A DNA stretch of 15,134 nucleotides from Bordetella parapertussis. Its GTDB lineage: Bacteria > Pseudomonadota > Gammaproteobacteria > Burkholderiales > Burkholderiaceae. Below, piece by piece: positions 13,643-15,134 of this stretch. The stretch lies in assembly GCA_945901665.1 (NCBI GenBank), contig CAMDLJ010000024.1, positions 1-15,134 of the forward strand, given 5' to 3'. Every line of letters starts with the position of its first letter. Position 1 is the first letter of the stretch. The translations under genes and the position numbers were made by a program. The notes under the pieces were generated by a model. It did not search any database, was not told where the DNA came from, and worked only from the letters and a program-made list of their open reading frames with translations.

Positions 13643-14827
13643 TCAAACCCGTTCGTAGAGGGTGACCACACAGGCCCCACCCAGACCCAGGTTGTGTTGC
13701 AAGGCCAGGCGAGCCCCGGCCACCTGTCGGCGCTGTGCGGTACCGCGCAACTGCTGAACCAACTCTGTGCATTGGGCCAATCCGGTGGCCCCCAAAGGGT
13801 GGCCTTTGCTGAGCAAACCACCCGAGGGGTTGGTCACCACCTGACCGCCATAGGTGTTGTCGCCATCGTCGACAAACTGTTGCGCCCCGCCACGCGGGCA
13901 CAAGCCCAGGGCTTCGTAAGAGAGTAACTCATTTTGGGCAAAGCAGTCGTGAAGTTCCACCACGTCGATGTCTTGCGGGCCCACGCCAGCAGCTTCATAC
14001 ACCGCGTTGGCCGCTTCTTGGGCCATGCCAAAGCCCACCACTTCACGCATGTCCTGGGCTTCAAAAGTGCGGTTGCGGTCGGTGGTCATGGCTTGGGCGC
14101 GGATGCGCACGCTTTGATTCAGGCCATGCTGCTGGGCAAAGGCTTGGGTACAGACAATGGCCGCCGCCGCGCCGCAGGTGGGCGGGCAGGCCATCAAGCG
14201 GGTCAAGACGCCGGGCCAAATCATGGGCGAGGCCATCACCTGCTCAGCGGTGACCTCATCACGAAACAAGGCCAATGGGTTGTTAGCCGCATGGCGGCTG
14301 GCTTTGGCGCGGATCTTGGCAAATGTCTCCAGCGGGGTGCCAAACTCTTTCATGTGGGCCAAGCCAGCCCCGCCAAAATAGCGCAACGCCAGGGGAATCT
14401 CCGAATGTCCCACCAAAGCTTGGGTGGCTTCGTCAAACCGATCAAATGGGCTGGCACGGTCCGGAAACTGCACGCCCAAGGCACCCGGGGTCATTTGCTC
14501 AAAGCCCACGGCCAAGGCGCATTCCACTGCCCCCGAAGCCACAGCTTGGCGGGTCAAATACAGGGCCGTAGAACCTGTGGAACAGTTGTTGTTGACGTTG
14601 ACGATGGGGATGCCCGTCATGCCCACCTCATACAAAGCGCGCTGGCCAGCGGTAGAGTCGCCGTACACATAGCCCACATAGGCCTGCTGCACATCGGTAT
14701 AAGACAAGCCGGCATCGTGCAGGGCCAAGTGCACCGCCTCAGCGGCCATCACCGGATACGGCTGGGCCGCGCTGGGTTTGGCAAAGGGCACCATGCCCAC
14801 GCCGACCACGAAAACTGAATTTTTCAT
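13643..14827 (-). CDS. Thiolase-family acyl-CoA enzyme (SCP2-type / acetyl-CoA acetyltransferase-like)
   Basis: A 394-residue thiolase-fold protein. Cys82 in NNNCSTGSTAL is the nucleophile. His293 in ELHDCFAQNEL and His343 in GLLSKGHPLGATG complete the site, and Cys386 (LGGAC) sits near the second-cysteine position. The HDCF motif and short length place it with SCP2-like thiolases (often labelled acetyl-CoA acetyltransferase or lipid-transfer protein), which cleave or form beta-ketoacyl-CoA or act as aldolases. The start at ATG 14825-14827 has GAAAGG about seven bases upstream; the longer frame to 15016 would overlap the hemerythrin-like gene. A DUF35-type OB-fold partner, common for this group, is not adjacent; the next gene is a small membrane protein. 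Confidence 0.92.
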   Translation of the reverse strand: MKNSVFVVGVGMVPFAKPSAAQPYPVMAAEAVHLALHDAGLSYTDVQQAYVGYVYGDSTAGQRALYEVGMTGIPIVNVNNNCSTGSTALYLTRQAVASGAVECALAVGFEQMTPGALGVQFPDRASPFDRFDEATQALVGHSEIPLALRYFGGAGLAHMKEFGTPLETFAKIRAKASRHAANNPLALFRDEVTAEQVMASPMIWPGVLTRLMACPPTCGAAAAIVCTQAFAQQHGLNQSVRIRAQAMTTDRNRTFEAQDMREVVGFGMAQEAANAVYEAAGVGPQDIDVVELHDCFAQNELLSYEALGLCPRGGAQQFVDDGDNTYGGQVVTNPSGGLLSKGHPLGATGLAQCTELVQQLRGTAQRRQVAGARLALQHNLGLGGACVVTLYERV

Positions 14828-14891
14828 AAATGCCTTTCGCTGACAAGCCGCCCCTTGGGCTTGCCCTGGCATCATAAAGGCGGCCTGGGCG

Positions 14892-15134
14892 TCAGCTGTG
14901 TCCCAAGCCAATGGGGGCCGGTGCGCGAAGGGTGATTTTGCTGAGCAAGCGGTCGTAGATGGGGTCGCGCGGTTGGGTGGTTGACAGAGGGTCGGCGTTG
15001 CGGGCGAATGCGGCATCCACGCTGGCCCAGTCCTCAGGTGTCAGAACCTTCAAGGCCTCTGGAATGATCTGCGTTTCCTCCAAAGCCATGTGCGCTTTGT
15101 AAAAATCAAAATAATCGTGGGCCGCCGCTTCAAA
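14892..15134 (-). CDS. Hemerythrin/HHE-like domain protein (C-terminal part, cut by window edge)
   Basis: The frame is open from the window end and gives the last 80 residues of the protein. AHDYFDFYKAHMALEETQIIPEA carries the H-x3-E helix and the following acidic helix pattern of the HHE cation-binding family. DWASVDAAFARNADPL is the typical closing helix (W..v..af...dPl). These proteins bind a di-iron centre and sense or bind oxygen or NO. The first helices lie outside the window. It ends 64 bases before the thiolase start on the same strand. Confidence 0.8.
   Translation of the reverse strand, partial: FEAAAHDYFDFYKAHMALEETQIIPEALKVLTPEDWASVDAAFARNADPLSTTQPRDPIYDRLLSKITLRAPAPIGLGHS

Noticed and set aside
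13934..14818. Plus-strand open frame of 294 codons opposite the thiolase
   Set aside because: Antisense to a clear thiolase; composition is biased to His/Gly/Ala and no motif is seen.

Overview
The window looks like a chromosomal segment from a Burkholderiales betaproteobacterium, most likely the Comamonadaceae. This rests on the GC-rich composition, heavy TTG/GCC codon use, two periplasmic Bug/TctC-type solute-binding proteins, and dense clusters of small-molecule catabolic genes. The genus is an inference and cannot be fixed from the sequence alone. Coding density is high. No gap between genes exceeds about 180 bases, and I see no rRNA, tRNA, CRISPR array, insertion sequence or prophage gene.

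Layout. (1) Bases 1-2837, minus strand: a catabolic operon reading Bug substrate-binding protein, then a Rieske non-heme iron oxygenase, then an SDR dehydrogenase cut by the window edge. This suggests uptake, ring or side-chain oxidation, and dehydrogenation of an aromatic-type acid. A terminator-like hairpin lies between the first two genes. (2) 2928-3332, minus: a small coiled-coil protein with a C-terminal membrane anchor. It is divergent from (3) 3460-6682, plus: a SAM methyltransferase, a small GIY-YIG-like protein, a second Bug protein and a quinone-oxidoreductase-like MDR enzyme. (4) 6709-10472, minus: a tight operon of a HAD type II hydrolase, an enolase-superfamily (mandelate racemase subgroup) enzyme, an ornithine cyclodeaminase/mu-crystallin family enzyme and the tRNA hydroxylase TrhO. 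The first three are linked by two ATGA start/stop overlaps. Its leader carries a terminator-like hairpin. (5) 10647-12421, plus: an MFS transporter with a TTG start, followed by a secreted protein whose whole mature part is six copies of a cysteine-pair repeat. (6) 12501-13328, plus: a shikimate-dehydrogenase-like enzyme with an altered substrate-binding motif. (7) 13351-15134, minus: the end of a hemerythrin-like protein, a thiolase/SCP2-like acyl-CoA enzyme and a two-helix membrane protein.

How the genes may work together. Most of the window reads as accessory catabolism of organic acids: uptake proteins, an oxygenase, dehydrogenases, a racemase or dehydratase, a thiolase. TrhO is housekeeping RNA modification. 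The least explained items are the cysteine-repeat secreted protein at about 11.86-12.42 kb, the uncharacterised HAD/enolase-superfamily/cyclodeaminase operon with its hairpin leader, and the GIY-YIG-like protein next to the methyltransferase.
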